Notes under the pieces: generated by a model
Seen by the model: the letters and a program-made list of their open reading frames with translations, nothing else
The model's database searches: none
What the model was told of the DNA's origin: nothing
Shown: in pieces, positions 55,405 to 63,715 of the stretch
Layout: every line of letters starts with the position of its first letter
Position numbering within the stretch: position 1 is the stretch's first letter
Translations under genes and position numbers: made by a program
Origin: Ruegeria sp. HKCCD4315
Lineage (GTDB): Bacteria > Pseudomonadota > Alphaproteobacteria > Rhodobacterales > Rhodobacteraceae
DNA: 64,000 nucleotides
NCBI RefSeq assembly: GCF_013112245.1
Contig: NZ_WVRN01000001.1
Location: forward strand, 2,360,501-2,424,500
Reading direction: 5' to 3'

Positions 55405-55776
55405 TCAGGCGACGTCGCTGAGAACCCGCGCCAGTTCGAACAGACGGCGGCGCTGGTTTTCCGGAATCGCATAGTAAGAACGCACCAGATCCAGCGCTTC
55501 CTTGTCGCCCATAAGATCGGCAGGAACGGATTTCTTTTCCGCGTCGCTTTTTTGGGCTTCTTCCAGTCCTTCGAAGAAAAAGCTGACCGGCACTTCCAAT
55601 GCCTCGGCGATGTCCCAAAGGCGGGATGCGCTGATTCGGTTGGCTCCGGTCTCATATTTTTGGATCTGCTGAAACTTGATACCAACTTGTTGCGCCAACT
55701 GCTGTTGGGTCATGCCAATCAGCCAGCGGCGATGCCGAACGCGCTTGCCCACATGGACATCGACGTGATGAGTCAT
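55405..55776 (-). CDS. XRE-family transcriptional regulator (PraR/PhrR-like)
   Basis: A 123-residue DNA-binding protein. The start MTHHVDVHVGKRVRHRRWLIGM leads into an HTH (TQQQLAQQVGIKFQQIQKYETG), where the sequence GIKFQQIQKYETGANRISASRLWDIAEALEVPVSFFFEGL closely follows rhizobial PraR/PhrR-type regulators known to influence biofilm and symbiosis genes. The C-terminal half is a short helical tail. Its upstream region has an array of C-rich motifs, so autoregulation is likely. Not a phage repressor by context. Confidence 0.85.
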   Translation of the reverse strand: MTHHVDVHVGKRVRHRRWLIGMTQQQLAQQVGIKFQQIQKYETGANRISASRLWDIAEALEVPVSFFFEGLEEAQKSDAEKKSVPADLMGDKEALDLVRSYYAIPENQRRRLFELARVLSDVA

Positions 55777-56106
55777 TGGTATTCTCCTATACTACACAAA
55801 CATCTGCGTGGGAGGTCGCGACGTCCGCTATCGCATGCATAGAGGGTTCCCCTTAATTACCCCCTATTACGGACTGTACCGCCCCCTACACAGCACTAAG
55901 CGTTTATAATGCCGGTTTTTGAATTTTTTTCAAGACGGTTGAGTCACACCCCCTTAAGAAGGGTTGTGGTTGTATAATGAATTACCCAACGCTCCGGATC
56001 GCAATGTTGACAAAGGACCTTTTGCTTTCCGGTGCCCGCCGTCATGCTAAATTAATTGACTTTCGCCAACTCACGCGCGCCTATGACCCAAAATGCGAGG
56101 AAAGTG
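55777..56106. promoter_or_regulatory. Promoter region of XRE gene with C-tract motifs and AT-rich palindrome
   Basis: The 330-bp gap has no gene. CCCCTTA (55849), CCCCCTA (55860) and CCCCCTA (55882) occur 11 and 22 bp apart, and a fourth similar motif, CCCCCTTA (55949), adjoins AAGGG in an inverted repeat. On the minus strand, TTGAAA near 55927-55932 and an ATTATA near 55904-55909 fit a promoter for the XRE gene. TATAAT on the + strand at 55973-55978 may serve the quinone reductase gene. Binding by the XRE protein is inference. Confidence 0.5.
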
Positions 56107-57063
56107 ATGCGGGCCTATTGCGTTCAATTTGACGGAGCAGCGGCGCAGTTGTGCAATCTTGATGTCCCGGTTCCGGGCCCGGGTCAGGTGCGTGTGGCGA
56201 TCAAGGCTTGTGGCCTGAACTTTGCCGATCTTCTGATGCAAAAGGGCACGTATCAGGACACGCCCCCTGCCCCGTTTACGCTGGGTATGGAAATAGCGGG
56301 TGTCGTGGATGAGGTCGGGCCGGACGTGTCAAGTTTGATGCCGGGGGACCGGATCGCAGTCTATTCTGGAAAGGACGGGCTTGCAGAATTCGGCGTTTTT
56401 GACGCGAATCGAGCCATCCTGTTGCCAGATGCCATGCGTTTCGAAGATGCCGCAGCGATACAGATCGCCTATGGCACCAGTCACATGGCGCTGGATTACA
56501 GGGCCAGATTGCAACCGGGCGAGACGCTGTTGGTCACCGGTGCGGCGGGCGGCGTTGGTTTGACGGCTGTCGAGATTGGCAAACTTATGGGTGCCCGGGT
56601 GATCGCGCAGGCGCGCGGTACGGAAAAGCTTGCCGTCGCCCAGGCCGCAGGGGCTGATCACCTGATCGACACCTCAGAAGACCTGAGGGAGCGCGTCAAA
56701 GCGTTGGGCGGTGCTGACGTGGTTTATGACGCCATCGGTGGCGACGTGTTCAAAGCCGCCTTTCGCGCCACCAACCCCGAGGGCCGTTTGCTTCCGATTG
56801 GTTTTGCCGGGGGCGAGGTTCCACAGATTCCGGCAAACCACTTATTGGTTAAGAACCTGACCGTTATCGGTTTCTATATCGGCGGATACCTGAAGTTTCG
56901 CCCCGAAGCTGTGCGCAACAGCTTCGAGACCCTTTTCCAGTGGCATACAGAAGGGCGGATCAAACCACATATCAGCCACACTCTGCCGCTTGATGATGTC
57001 GCCCAGGGAATGCAACTGCTGAAACAGCGGAAGTCGACGGGCAAGATCGTGATCACGCCCTGA
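56107..57063 (+). CDS. Zinc-independent NADPH:quinone oxidoreductase-type protein (QOR, MDR family)
   Basis: A medium-chain reductase of 318 residues with the GroES-like N-domain (IKACGLNFADLLMQKGTY, no zinc cysteines) and the NADPH-binding loop GAAGGVGLTAVEIGKLMGA. The AFGTSHMAL-type segment (IAYGTSHMALDYRA) is a QOR mark. GAGGAAAG precedes ATG 56107. Convergent with a LysR gene, 6 bp apart. Confidence 0.9.
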   Translation: MRAYCVQFDGAAAQLCNLDVPVPGPGQVRVAIKACGLNFADLLMQKGTYQDTPPAPFTLGMEIAGVVDEVGPDVSSLMPGDRIAVYSGKDGLAEFGVFDANRAILLPDAMRFEDAAAIQIAYGTSHMALDYRARLQPGETLLVTGAAGGVGLTAVEIGKLMGARVIAQARGTEKLAVAQAAGADHLIDTSEDLRERVKALGGADVVYDAIGGDVFKAAFRATNPEGRLLPIGFAGGEVPQIPANHLLVKNLTVIGFYIGGYLKFRPEAVRNSFETLFQWHTEGRIKPHISHTLPLDDVAQGMQLLKQRKSTGKIVITP

Positions 57064-57069
57064 TCGCAT

Positions 57070-57951
57070 TTACCCCACCACCGCACGCAGCGGTGTGCCA
57101 CCCAGCATCCGAAAGTTCTGACGCACCAACTGCGCCAACGCCTCGACGACCGCGCCACGGCCCGATTCGCCGCCATAGAGGTTGATCTTGTGGGCCGGCA
57201 AGTCAGGCAATGCGCCACCAGACTCGATTTGTTCAAGGTGCGAGGCTTCGGTTCCGTCCAACATCGCGTGCACCGCAAGATCGGCACTGACCGTGGCTTC
57301 GATGGTCCGGTCATTTTCAGTTTCAACCGACAGCTCCCACGGGATTCCAGCGGCATCCAGTGCCGAGATCACCTGCGGTCGGAACAGACATCGACGCCCA
57401 AGCGCCAGTGGCAGCGGCTGTTTGCGCCACGCAGACCCGCCCGGCGCACCAATCCAGCGCAAAGGAAGCTCTGCTATGGTTTCTGAGCCCTCTGCCGTGG
57501 ATGGCTCGGTTGTCAGGATCAAGTCGCATTCACCACGCTTGTACATGTCTTTCAGCTGGAGCGAATACGACGACACCAATTGCACACGCACACGCGGAAA
57601 ATCCACGTTGAACCGCTGCAAAACCCGCGGGATCGCCGGATAGACGATGTCATGGGGCACACCCAGAACCACTTCGCCCTCGAATGCCTGATCCGTCAGA
57701 CGGCTGATGACTTCATCATTCAGGGAAATCATCCGGCGGGCATAAGCCAGCAACTGCTCGCCTGACGCCGTCAAAGCGATAGTGCGACCGCTGCGATCCA
57801 GCAATTCCAAACCCAGCAGCTCTTCCAACCGCTTTAACTGCATGGACACTGCGGATTGCGTGAGGTGCAAAAAACCAGCGGCGCGTGTGACACCGCCCTG
57901 ATCCGCAACCGCCACGAAGGATCGCAGGGTCGTAATGTCCAGATTTCGCAT
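57070..57951 (-). CDS. LysR-family transcriptional regulator
   Basis: A 293-residue LysR regulator. The N-terminal HTH (ITTLRSFVAVADQGGVTRAAGFLHLTQSAVSMQLKRLEELLG) is followed by a co-inducer domain (VVLGVPHDIVYPAIPRVLQRFNVDFPRVRVQL). AAGGAG lies 8 nt before ATG 57951, which was chosen over the in-frame GTG 57957. It is divergent from the DUF1127 gene; the regulator's target is unknown. Confidence 0.9.
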   Translation of the reverse strand: MRNLDITTLRSFVAVADQGGVTRAAGFLHLTQSAVSMQLKRLEELLGLELLDRSGRTIALTASGEQLLAYARRMISLNDEVISRLTDQAFEGEVVLGVPHDIVYPAIPRVLQRFNVDFPRVRVQLVSSYSLQLKDMYKRGECDLILTTEPSTAEGSETIAELPLRWIGAPGGSAWRKQPLPLALGRRCLFRPQVISALDAAGIPWELSVETENDRTIEATVSADLAVHAMLDGTEASHLEQIESGGALPDLPAHKINLYGGESGRGAVVEALAQLVRQNFRMLGGTPLRAVVG

Positions 57952-58078
57952 CTTCACGACTCCTTATGTGTGTCATCAAAAATATTCGTTTTTAAAATAT
58001 GTCATATGCCTCCATATCAATCAAGGAAATTGATGCCGAATACAGAAAGCATCGAAAAACCTGGAAAGGACAAAGATC

Positions 58079-58288
58079 ATGACCCAAATTGCACTTCATA
58101 CGACTTGCAGCCCAGCCAAACTGTCCCTGATGTCGCGGTTTTTTCGGGCATTGGAACTGAACCGGCAGCGTCGTGAACTGGCACAACTGGATGATGCCGC
58201 GCTTGAGGACATCGGAGTGACCCGCGCTGAAGCCTCTGCCGAGGCGCGTCGGCTCTTCTGGGATGCGCCTGATTTCTGGAAAAGATAA
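58079..58288 (+). CDS. DUF1127-family small protein
   Basis: A 69-residue protein whose core LNRQRRELAQLDDAALEDIGVTRAEASAEARRLFWD is the DUF1127 (YjiS-like) motif. Members act in RNA maturation, phosphate, motility or stress responses in alphaproteobacteria. GGAAAGGA lies about 8 nt before ATG 58079. It is divergent from the LysR gene across 127 bp containing AT-rich DNA and LysR-like T-N11-A patterns. Confidence 0.88.
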   Translation: MTQIALHTTCSPAKLSLMSRFFRALELNRQRRELAQLDDAALEDIGVTRAEASAEARRLFWDAPDFWKR

Positions 58289-58380
58289 GTTCAAAACTCA
58301 CTTTTTAACGGCGATGGGTGGCTTTGCATCACCTGTCGCCGAATTTGTTGCGTGTTTTAGTCGGTTTTCGCCCGGAATCT

Positions 58381-58410
58381 CTTGAAACACAGCCTCTAGT
58401 TGCCGATATT
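58381..58410 (+). promoter_or_regulatory. Possible sigma-32-like promoter for the Bax-inhibitor gene
   Basis: CTTGAAA at 58381-58387 followed about 15 bp later by CCGATATT resembles a heat-shock promoter (CTTGAAA...CCCCATnT). A GCCCCG/CGGGGC hairpin lies in the leader at 58423-58440. The assignment is by eye only. Confidence 0.3.
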
Positions 58411-58471
58411 TACGGGGAAACCGCCCCGCACTGCCGGGGCGACTAAACTTTTCGATAAGGGAGACCCTTTG

Positions 58472-59209
58472 ATGGCACAATTCGACACGATCCGGACGGC
58501 ATCCGGCGCGCGCGCCGCCGAGATTGATGAGGGCCTGCGCGCCCATATGAACAAAGTCTACGGCACAATGTCCGTGGGCATGTTGATCACGTTCGCCGTG
58601 GCCTGGGCCGTTGGTTCAAACCCTCAATTGCTTTCGGTATTCCGTGATCCGGTCACGCTGAGCCCGAACATCCTGGGTTGGATCATCATGTTTGCTCCGC
58701 TGGCCATGGTGTTTGGCTTTGGTGCTGCAATCAACCGGTTGTCGGCAGCGGGTGCCCAACTGTTCTTCTACGTCTTTGCGGCGGTCATGGGCCTGTCGCT
58801 CAGCTGGATATTTGTTGCCTTCACCGGCATTTCGATTGCTCAGGTCTTCCTGGTAACCTCAATCGCCTTCGCCGGGCTGTCGCTTTACGGCTATGTCACC
58901 AAGAAAGACCTCTCGGGCATGGGGACCTTCCTGATGATGGGCGTGATTGGTCTGGTTGTTGCAATGGTCATCAACCTTTTCCTGCAATCGCCTGCCGTTA
59001 TGTTTGCCGTATCCATCCTGGGCGTTCTGATCTTTGCAGGTTTGACCGCTTATGACACTCAGAAAATCAAGACCACCTACCTTCAGATGGCTCACGCAGG
59101 CGATCAGGAGTGGTTGGGCAAAGCCGCAATCATGGGCGCGCTGAACCTGTATCTGGACTTCATCAACATGTTCATGTTCCTGCTGCAACTGCTGGGTAGC
59201 CGCGAATAA
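58472..59209 (+). CDS. Bax inhibitor-1/YccA-family membrane protein
   Basis: A seven-helix inner-membrane protein of 245 residues in the BI-1 family, with the typical N-terminal AHMNKVYGTMSVGMLITFAVAWAV, TKKDLSGMGTFLMMGVIGLVV and the C-terminal GLTAYDTQKIKTTYLQMAH...ALNLYLDFINMFMFLLQLLG. In E. coli the relative YccA blocks FtsH. GGGAG lies near 58460, before ATG 58472. A strong terminator follows. Confidence 0.93.
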   Translation: MAQFDTIRTASGARAAEIDEGLRAHMNKVYGTMSVGMLITFAVAWAVGSNPQLLSVFRDPVTLSPNILGWIIMFAPLAMVFGFGAAINRLSAAGAQLFFYVFAAVMGLSLSWIFVAFTGISIAQVFLVTSIAFAGLSLYGYVTKKDLSGMGTFLMMGVIGLVVAMVINLFLQSPAVMFAVSILGVLIFAGLTAYDTQKIKTTYLQMAHAGDQEWLGKAAIMGALNLYLDFINMFMFLLQLLGSRE

Positions 59210-59230
59210 CAGTTTCTTTTCTCGTCGAAA

Positions 59231-59262
59231 GGGCCGGTCATTGACCGGCCCTTTTCTTTTTA
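59231..59262 (+). terminator. Rho-independent terminator after the Bax-inhibitor gene
   Basis: GGGCCGGTC (59231-59239), a 3-nt loop and GACCGGCCC (59243-59251), then TTTTCTTTT. It lies 22 bp behind the stop codon. Confidence 0.93.
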
Positions 59263-59290
59263 CCCGTCATTTTTCCCGATCCCCAGAATC

Positions 59291-59318
59291 AAAAAAGCCC
59301 CACCAATCAGGTGAGGCC
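59291..59318 (-). terminator. Rho-independent terminator after the small lipoprotein gene
   Basis: On the minus strand GCCTCACC-TGATT-GGTGGGGC (8-bp stem with one G-T pair) is followed by six T. It lies 21 bp behind the stop at 59339 and, with the terminator at 59231, insulates the two convergent genes. Confidence 0.9.
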
Positions 59319-59338
59319 CTATTCTTGGTTCAAACCGC

Positions 59339-59845
59339 TCAGCTACAATTCAGAGGAACTGCAAATCCGGAACTCCGCTCGGACGTGCCTTTGCGAAACA
59401 CGTTGCCCGCGGGCAGGCATCCGGTGAATCGCTCGGTCTCTTCTGCAAAGCCGATCCCAATTGAGTTGTCGACTTTCACGCTGTTGGTTGAAGTCCGCAA
59501 TACACCGAACAACGTTCCGTTGACGCTGACAGTGCTGAGGAACAGGTCGGTGTCGCTGCCCTCGAGCTGAACAGCTGTATTCGGCGTCTGACCACCATTG
59601 TCGATTGCCACTGATGCAACTTTGGACGGATCGGTCTCATCGACCAGCAAAGTCACGGTCGGAAGCTCTGCCAGTTCTGCCGGCACGTTTGTGGCCTCTG
59701 GAAGAAAGGCAACAGCACCCGGTACATCAGAGATAGTGCGCGGCTCTCCATCGATTCCGGTGAATCCGACACCTTCACGGTTAAACGGATCTTCACAGGC
59801 CGAGAGGGTCAGGACGGCGAATGTGGACAACAAGATTTTTTTCAT
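59339..59845 (-). CDS. Predicted lipoprotein of unknown function, 168 aa
   Basis: MKKILLSTFAVLTLSAC has a lipobox LSAC with Cys17. The mature part is a beta-rich protein (GVGFTGIDGEPRTISDVPGAVAFLP, PTVTLLVDETDPSKVASVAIDNGG) with a C-terminal Cys pair. No family recognised. ATG 59845 was chosen because it gives a normal-length lipoprotein signal. It stands as a monocistronic unit. Confidence 0.75.
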   Translation of the reverse strand: MKKILLSTFAVLTLSACEDPFNREGVGFTGIDGEPRTISDVPGAVAFLPEATNVPAELAELPTVTLLVDETDPSKVASVAIDNGGQTPNTAVQLEGSDTDLFLSTVSVNGTLFGVLRTSTNSVKVDNSIGIGFAEETERFTGCLPAGNVFRKGTSERSSGFAVPLNCS

Positions 59846-60006
59846 GGCGCTCAACATTTTGTGGCGGTTTGCTGAAGCGTACTGGCAGGGTGCCGTAAAA
59901 AGCAAGCCGCAGCCGATGCGATTGCCCCGACCGCTGATGCGCCGCTGCAACGGAGGCGCATCAGATTGCCCCAGACTTATCACCACAGGGCCGCGGAACT
60001 GAACAG

Positions 60007-60039
60007 AAAAAAGGGGCTCTGCCAAACAGAGCCCCTTTT
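60007..60039 (-). terminator. Rho-independent terminator after rpmG
   Basis: GGGGCTCTG (60013-60021) and CAGAGCCCC (60027-60035) with a 5-nt loop. A run of six T on the minus strand follows the stem, so it ends the rpmG transcript; the + strand also has a short T-run. Confidence 0.93.
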
Positions 60040-60066
60040 ACAAAAATGTCCACGTGGAACGGCAGA

Positions 60067-60234
60067 TTACTTAATCTTGCCTTCCTTGTACTCAACATGC
60101 TTACGAACGACCGGATCGTATTTACGGATGGTCATTTTCTCGGTCATGGTACGCGCGTTTTTCTTGGTCACGTAGAAGTGGCCCGTGCCCGCGGTCGAGT
60201 TCAGGCGGATCTTGATTGTCGTCGGCTTCGCCAT
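60067..60234 (-). CDS. rpmG: Ribosomal protein bL33
   Basis: A 55-residue large-subunit ribosomal protein with the bL33 pattern [33 protein letters not shown] and [19 protein letters not shown]. It lacks the four Cys of zinc-binding L33, so it is the zinc-free form. AGGAG is 5-9 nt before ATG 60234. Confidence 0.97.
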   Translation of the reverse strand: MAKPTTIKIRLNSTAGTGHFYVTKKNARTMTEKMTIRKYDPVVRKHVEYKEGKIK

Positions 60235-60361
60235 GGTTATCTCCTGCGTCCGAAAAGGCAGGGGCCTTTCGGTTGAATTCCTATGAGCGTGCGCTTTTAC
60301 GCGCTGCACCAACTATGTCAAGGCCAATCGGCCTATCCTGCAGTAGGAATCCCTCCCGAGA

Positions 60362-61069
60362 TCAATCCGTCAGGGTCGGGGCCCCCATATACGTGTGAAT
60401 CTGGTCTCTTTCCGCGTCTGAGAGGCCCAGCGCAGTGGACAATTGCCGCAGGTAAGACGCTTCGCGCGCGTTATCCAGACGAATGGCGGCAAGAGATGTG
60501 GCGTAGATTTGTGCTCTCAGCGGCGCGCCAGAATCAGCCGCCAATCCCATGACATCAATCGGTGCATTCAACTGTTCTTGTACAAACGCCCGTTCCTCGT
60601 CGCTGATGTCGTCGCCCAATTCACCCAGGATGATTTCTTTTTCGTGATCATCCAACTCGCCATCCGCCTTGGCCGCCTGAATCATGGCGCGCAGCATCAG
60701 TTTGGCTTGTGCTTCCATCGCTGCGCCAGCCGGGGTGCCACTGAACACAGTTTCCATCATGTCACCGGTCTGTTGGTTGGCCGTTTTCGCGGCCCCTTGC
60801 ATTGCGTTCAACAAGCCTCCTAAACCAGCAGCTCCAGCAGCGCTGCCGCCGAGTCCCATTTTGCCCATCATGTCCTGAAGTCCTGCTGCACCTCCGGGCA
60901 AGCCAAATTGCTCGGCCATTTTGCCCAGCTGGTCCATACCAAATCCACCACCCGAGCCCTGCATCATATCCTGCAGACCCGCCATTCCACCCATTTTCTG
61001 ATACTTGTCCATGCCCTTTGCCGCAGCAAACCCGATGGCCACAGACGCCAGCGTTTTCATAAAACTCAT
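60362..61069 (-). CDS. DUF533/YebE-type protein with TerB-like C-terminal domain
   Basis: A 235-residue protein. The N-terminal half is Gly/Met-rich (GGMAGLQDMMQGSGGGFGMDQLGK, GLPGGAAGLQDMMGKMGLGGSAAG), of low complexity, and may be partly membrane-associated. The C-terminal half is a DUF533/TerB-like helical domain (AMIQAAKADGELDDHEKEIILGELGDDISDEERAFVQEQ). ATG 61069 has GGAGG at 6 nt. Family members (YebE) are of unknown function, possibly envelope-stress linked. Confidence 0.82.
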   Translation of the reverse strand: MSFMKTLASVAIGFAAAKGMDKYQKMGGMAGLQDMMQGSGGGFGMDQLGKMAEQFGLPGGAAGLQDMMGKMGLGGSAAGAAGLGGLLNAMQGAAKTANQQTGDMMETVFSGTPAGAAMEAQAKLMLRAMIQAAKADGELDDHEKEIILGELGDDISDEERAFVQEQLNAPIDVMGLAADSGAPLRAQIYATSLAAIRLDNAREASYLRQLSTALGLSDAERDQIHTYMGAPTLTD

Positions 61070-61335
61070 AATCAACCTCCCGGATTAAAATCTGTGCCTC
61101 AAACCTAACAGCCGAACGTAAAATCGAATACCGCATTCAACTCACGCGCGATTAGACCTCGTAGTAAAGCTTGTATCTCGCAGCTTAATCGGAGTCATGT
61201 TTGTACATATCACGGATTTGTGATACGTTCGAGCATCCAAGAAGCCAAATCCAGGCTCGATTTCCGAGGCAGCATGTGCGGGATCGCCCCGCGTTGAGCA
61301 GAGTTGTTTTAAACGACTTTTCTTGGGGGGTTATC

Positions 61336-61971
61336 ATGACAGAATGGGTTATTCAGGCCGAAGAATTGGCCAATTGCAATTGCAACTTTGGCTGCCCTTG
61401 CCAGTTCAGCGTTTTGCCGTCTCATGGCAATTGCGAGGCGGTCGTCGTCTTCGACATTCAAAGCGGCCACTATGGCGACACTGATCTGGGGGGTCTTCGG
61501 GCGGCAGGTGTTTACCATTGGCCGGGACCTATTCATGAAGGCAACGGTCAGATGCAACTGATCATCGATGAAAGCGCCTCGGCCGATCAGCGGGCCGCCT
61601 TGCAGGCAATCATGACCGGAGAAGACACCGACGAAATGGCCACATTCTGGTACGTCTTCAGCGCGATGGCCCCGACCAAGCACGAAACACTGTTCGTTCC
61701 GATTGAGTTGGACTGGAGCCGCGAAGATCGCAGCGGGTATGCAAAGGTAACGGGTGTTTTCGACGTTGAAGTCAGCCCAATTCCCCATATCGTCTCAGGC
61801 GCGCCACATCGGGCGGCGATCCAACTGCCAAACGGGTTCGAATACCGCCAGGCCGAAGCTGCGTCGGGTTCGGCAAAAACCACCGGCAGCAAGATAAGCC
61901 TGACCTTTGATGCCACGCACGCCCATCTGGCGCATCTGAACATCTCGGGTCACGGCGTATTGGGCGCTTAA
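61336..61971 (+). CDS. DUF1326-family protein with an N-terminal Cys cluster
   Basis: A 211-residue soluble protein of the DUF1326 family. Cys14, Cys16, Cys20 and Cys22 in ANCNCNFGCPCQF form a metal-site-like cluster near the start. A beta-rich body follows (VVVFDIQSGHYGDTDLGGLRAAGVYHWPGP, HIVSGAPHRAAIQLPNGFEY). ATG 61336 follows GGGGGG with 5 bp. It is the first gene of a three-gene run with DUF2182 and GYD genes, which makes a metal-related role plausible but unproven. Confidence 0.88.
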   Translation: MTEWVIQAEELANCNCNFGCPCQFSVLPSHGNCEAVVVFDIQSGHYGDTDLGGLRAAGVYHWPGPIHEGNGQMQLIIDESASADQRAALQAIMTGEDTDEMATFWYVFSAMAPTKHETLFVPIELDWSREDRSGYAKVTGVFDVEVSPIPHIVSGAPHRAAIQLPNGFEYRQAEAASGSAKTTGSKISLTFDATHAHLAHLNISGHGVLGA

Positions 61972-61984
61972 ACTTGGGTGCCTC

Positions 61985-62827
61985 ATGACAAGGCAACACT
62001 CCTCGCACCACGCCGGAGCCGTTGAACGGCTGTTGCGACAGGACACTGTGATCGTTTTGGGCAGCGTTCTGCTGATCGTTCTTGCTGCCGCGTGGTACAC
62101 GGTGGCCGGGGTTGGCATGAATATGTCCGCAGTTGAAATGACGCGGATGGCGGGCCCGATTGGCGAGCCCATGACCATGGGTTCTGCCACAGCCTGGAGC
62201 ATCGGTTACGCCCTGCTGATCTTTCTTATGTGGTGGGTCATGATGATTGCCATGATGACCCCAAGCGCTGCGCCTGCTGTGCTTTTGTTCACCGCGCTCA
62301 AGCGCGTAGGGCCAGACAAAGCGCGTGCCGCGACATTCAGCTTGTGCTTTCTGTCGGGCTATCTGGTGGCGTGGGCGGCCTTCAGTCTTGCCGCAACCGC
62401 CTTGCAATGGGGGTTAGAGCATATCGGACTGTCTGACGGTCCGATGATGGCAATAAGTTCCGGCGCCTTTGCAGGAATCGTTTTGCTGGCTGCGGGCGCC
62501 TATCAATTTTCGGAGCTGAAGACCGCGTGCCTGCGTCATTGCCAAAGCCCCGCCCGATTTCTGGCGGACCACAACCACCCCGGTCTTTTGGGGGCGTTCA
62601 GAACCGGCGGCCTGCATGGCACCTATTGCTTGGGGTGCTGCTGGGCTTTGATGCTGCTGCTGTTCGTCGGCGGCATCATGAACCTGTACTGGATCGTCGG
62701 CATTGCCGCCTATGTGGCGCTTGAAAAACTGCTCCCCACCGCCCGTTGGCTGGTTCCGGTCTCGGGTTTGGCACTGATCGGTGCAGGAGTTTGGTTAATC
62801 GCGGCCCCGTTTCTTACCGGCGGCTGA
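61985..62827 (+). CDS. DUF2182-family predicted metal-binding membrane protein
   Basis: A 280-residue integral membrane protein with about seven helices. The second helix region carries a Met cluster (LMWWVMMIAMMTPS, residues 81-94). Cys182, His185, Cys186, His196 and His198 (ACLRHCQSPARFLADHNHPG) and Cys215, Cys218, Cys219 (TYCLGCCWALM) offer further metal ligands. The family is described as a predicted metal-binding membrane protein, with no known substrate. It starts 13 bp after the DUF1326 gene, so they are one operon. Confidence 0.88.
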   Translation: MTRQHSSHHAGAVERLLRQDTVIVLGSVLLIVLAAAWYTVAGVGMNMSAVEMTRMAGPIGEPMTMGSATAWSIGYALLIFLMWWVMMIAMMTPSAAPAVLLFTALKRVGPDKARAATFSLCFLSGYLVAWAAFSLAATALQWGLEHIGLSDGPMMAISSGAFAGIVLLAAGAYQFSELKTACLRHCQSPARFLADHNHPGLLGAFRTGGLHGTYCLGCCWALMLLLFVGGIMNLYWIVGIAAYVALEKLLPTARWLVPVSGLALIGAGVWLIAAPFLTGG

Positions 62828-62894
62828 CACCAATCGGCCCAAGGGGCCAGCCGATGCAATGGCCCCAATTGATTGTCAAAACTCGGAGGTTTCA

Positions 62895-63227
62895 ATGCCC
62901 ATTTTCATTACTTATGCATCTTACTCGCAAGCTGGCGTCAAAGGCATGTTGCAGAAGCCCGAGAACCGCACAGGCCCGGTCAAAACCTTGCTCGAGAAAG
63001 TCGGCGGCAGGTTGCTGTCTTTTTACATGACCACGGGTGGCAACGATGTTGTTGTGATCAGCGAAGCCCCCGACGGGACCGACGCCGTCGCAGTGGGCAT
63101 GGCCGTTGCCGCGTCGGGTGCAGTGACGAATATCGAGACAGTCCGCGCCTGGACCGCGGATGAATTCGTCGCGGTCACCGAAAAAGCCGCCCGGCTGACC
63201 GGGGCTTACACGCCGCCCGGAGGGTAA
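62895..63227 (+). CDS. GYD-domain protein
   Basis: A 110-residue small protein of the GYD family (MPIFITYASYSQAGVKGMLQKPENR near the start; GGRLLSFYMTTGGNDVVVISEAPD; AVGMAVAASGAVTNIETVRAWT). The fold is a dimeric alpha-beta barrel of the ABM type, with unknown ligand. GGAGG lies 5-9 nt before ATG 62895. It is 67 bp behind the DUF2182 gene in the same direction. Confidence 0.87.
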   Translation: MPIFITYASYSQAGVKGMLQKPENRTGPVKTLLEKVGGRLLSFYMTTGGNDVVVISEAPDGTDAVAVGMAVAASGAVTNIETVRAWTADEFVAVTEKAARLTGAYTPPGG

Positions 63228-63233
63228 TTCAAT

Positions 63234-63630
63234 ACGCGCGGAGGGCCTGTAAGCCGGATCTTGTTCCGGGGTTACCCCCCTTCGATGACCATTCCTCTAG
63301 GCCGTGCATTGCTGCACGGCTCAAGCTGCCAACCCGGTCCCTCTCAGCCAAGACGCGCTTAGCGGTGGTATCGGCAGACGCCGACCATCCCGCGCGGGGA
63401 CCCTATTTGGCATTGCTCCCGGTGGGGCTTGCCGTGCCGCCCCTGTTGCCAGCGGCGCGGTGGGCTCTTACCCCACCGTTTCACCCTTACCACATGTGTG
63501 GCGGTCTGATTTCTGTGGCGCTTTCCGTCGGGTTACCCCGCCCGGGAGTTACCCGGCACCGTTGTCTTGTGGAGTCCGGACTTTCCTCTCGGGCCTTGCG
63601 ACCCCAGCGGCCATCCGGCCCTCCGCGCGG
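63234..63630 (-). ncRNA. rnpB: RNase P RNA (bacterial type A)
   Basis: The catalytic RNA of RNase P, which matures tRNA 5' ends. On the minus strand the 5' arm GCGCGGAGGGC (about 63619-63629) pairs with the 3' arm GCCCTCCGCGCG (63235-63246). GAGGAAAGTCCGGACTCC lies near the 5' end (about 63575-63592) as CR-I/P4, and the complement of CR-V, ACAGGCCCTCC...-type, lies at the 3' end. The roughly 397-nt length and the GC-rich helices fit an alphaproteobacterial type A RNA. Apparent protein frames within it are artefacts. Confidence 0.93.
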
Positions 63631-63634
63631 GGGA

Positions 63635-63664
63635 TGGGTAGGCTTTGCGCCCTGCGACGTCAAG
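63635..63664 (-). promoter_or_regulatory. Promoter of rnpB
   Basis: Minus-strand CTTGACG (-35 core TTGACG at 63658-63663), 17 bp, then TACCCA (63635-63640) about 7 bp before the 5' end of RNase P RNA. The CTTGACG box is typical of strong alphaproteobacterial sigma-70 promoters. Confidence 0.7.
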
Positions 63665-63715
63665 AGTGGAAAGCGGGGAAAGGGGCCAGCCCCTTCTTGG
63701 CCTGCGGCCAATTCA

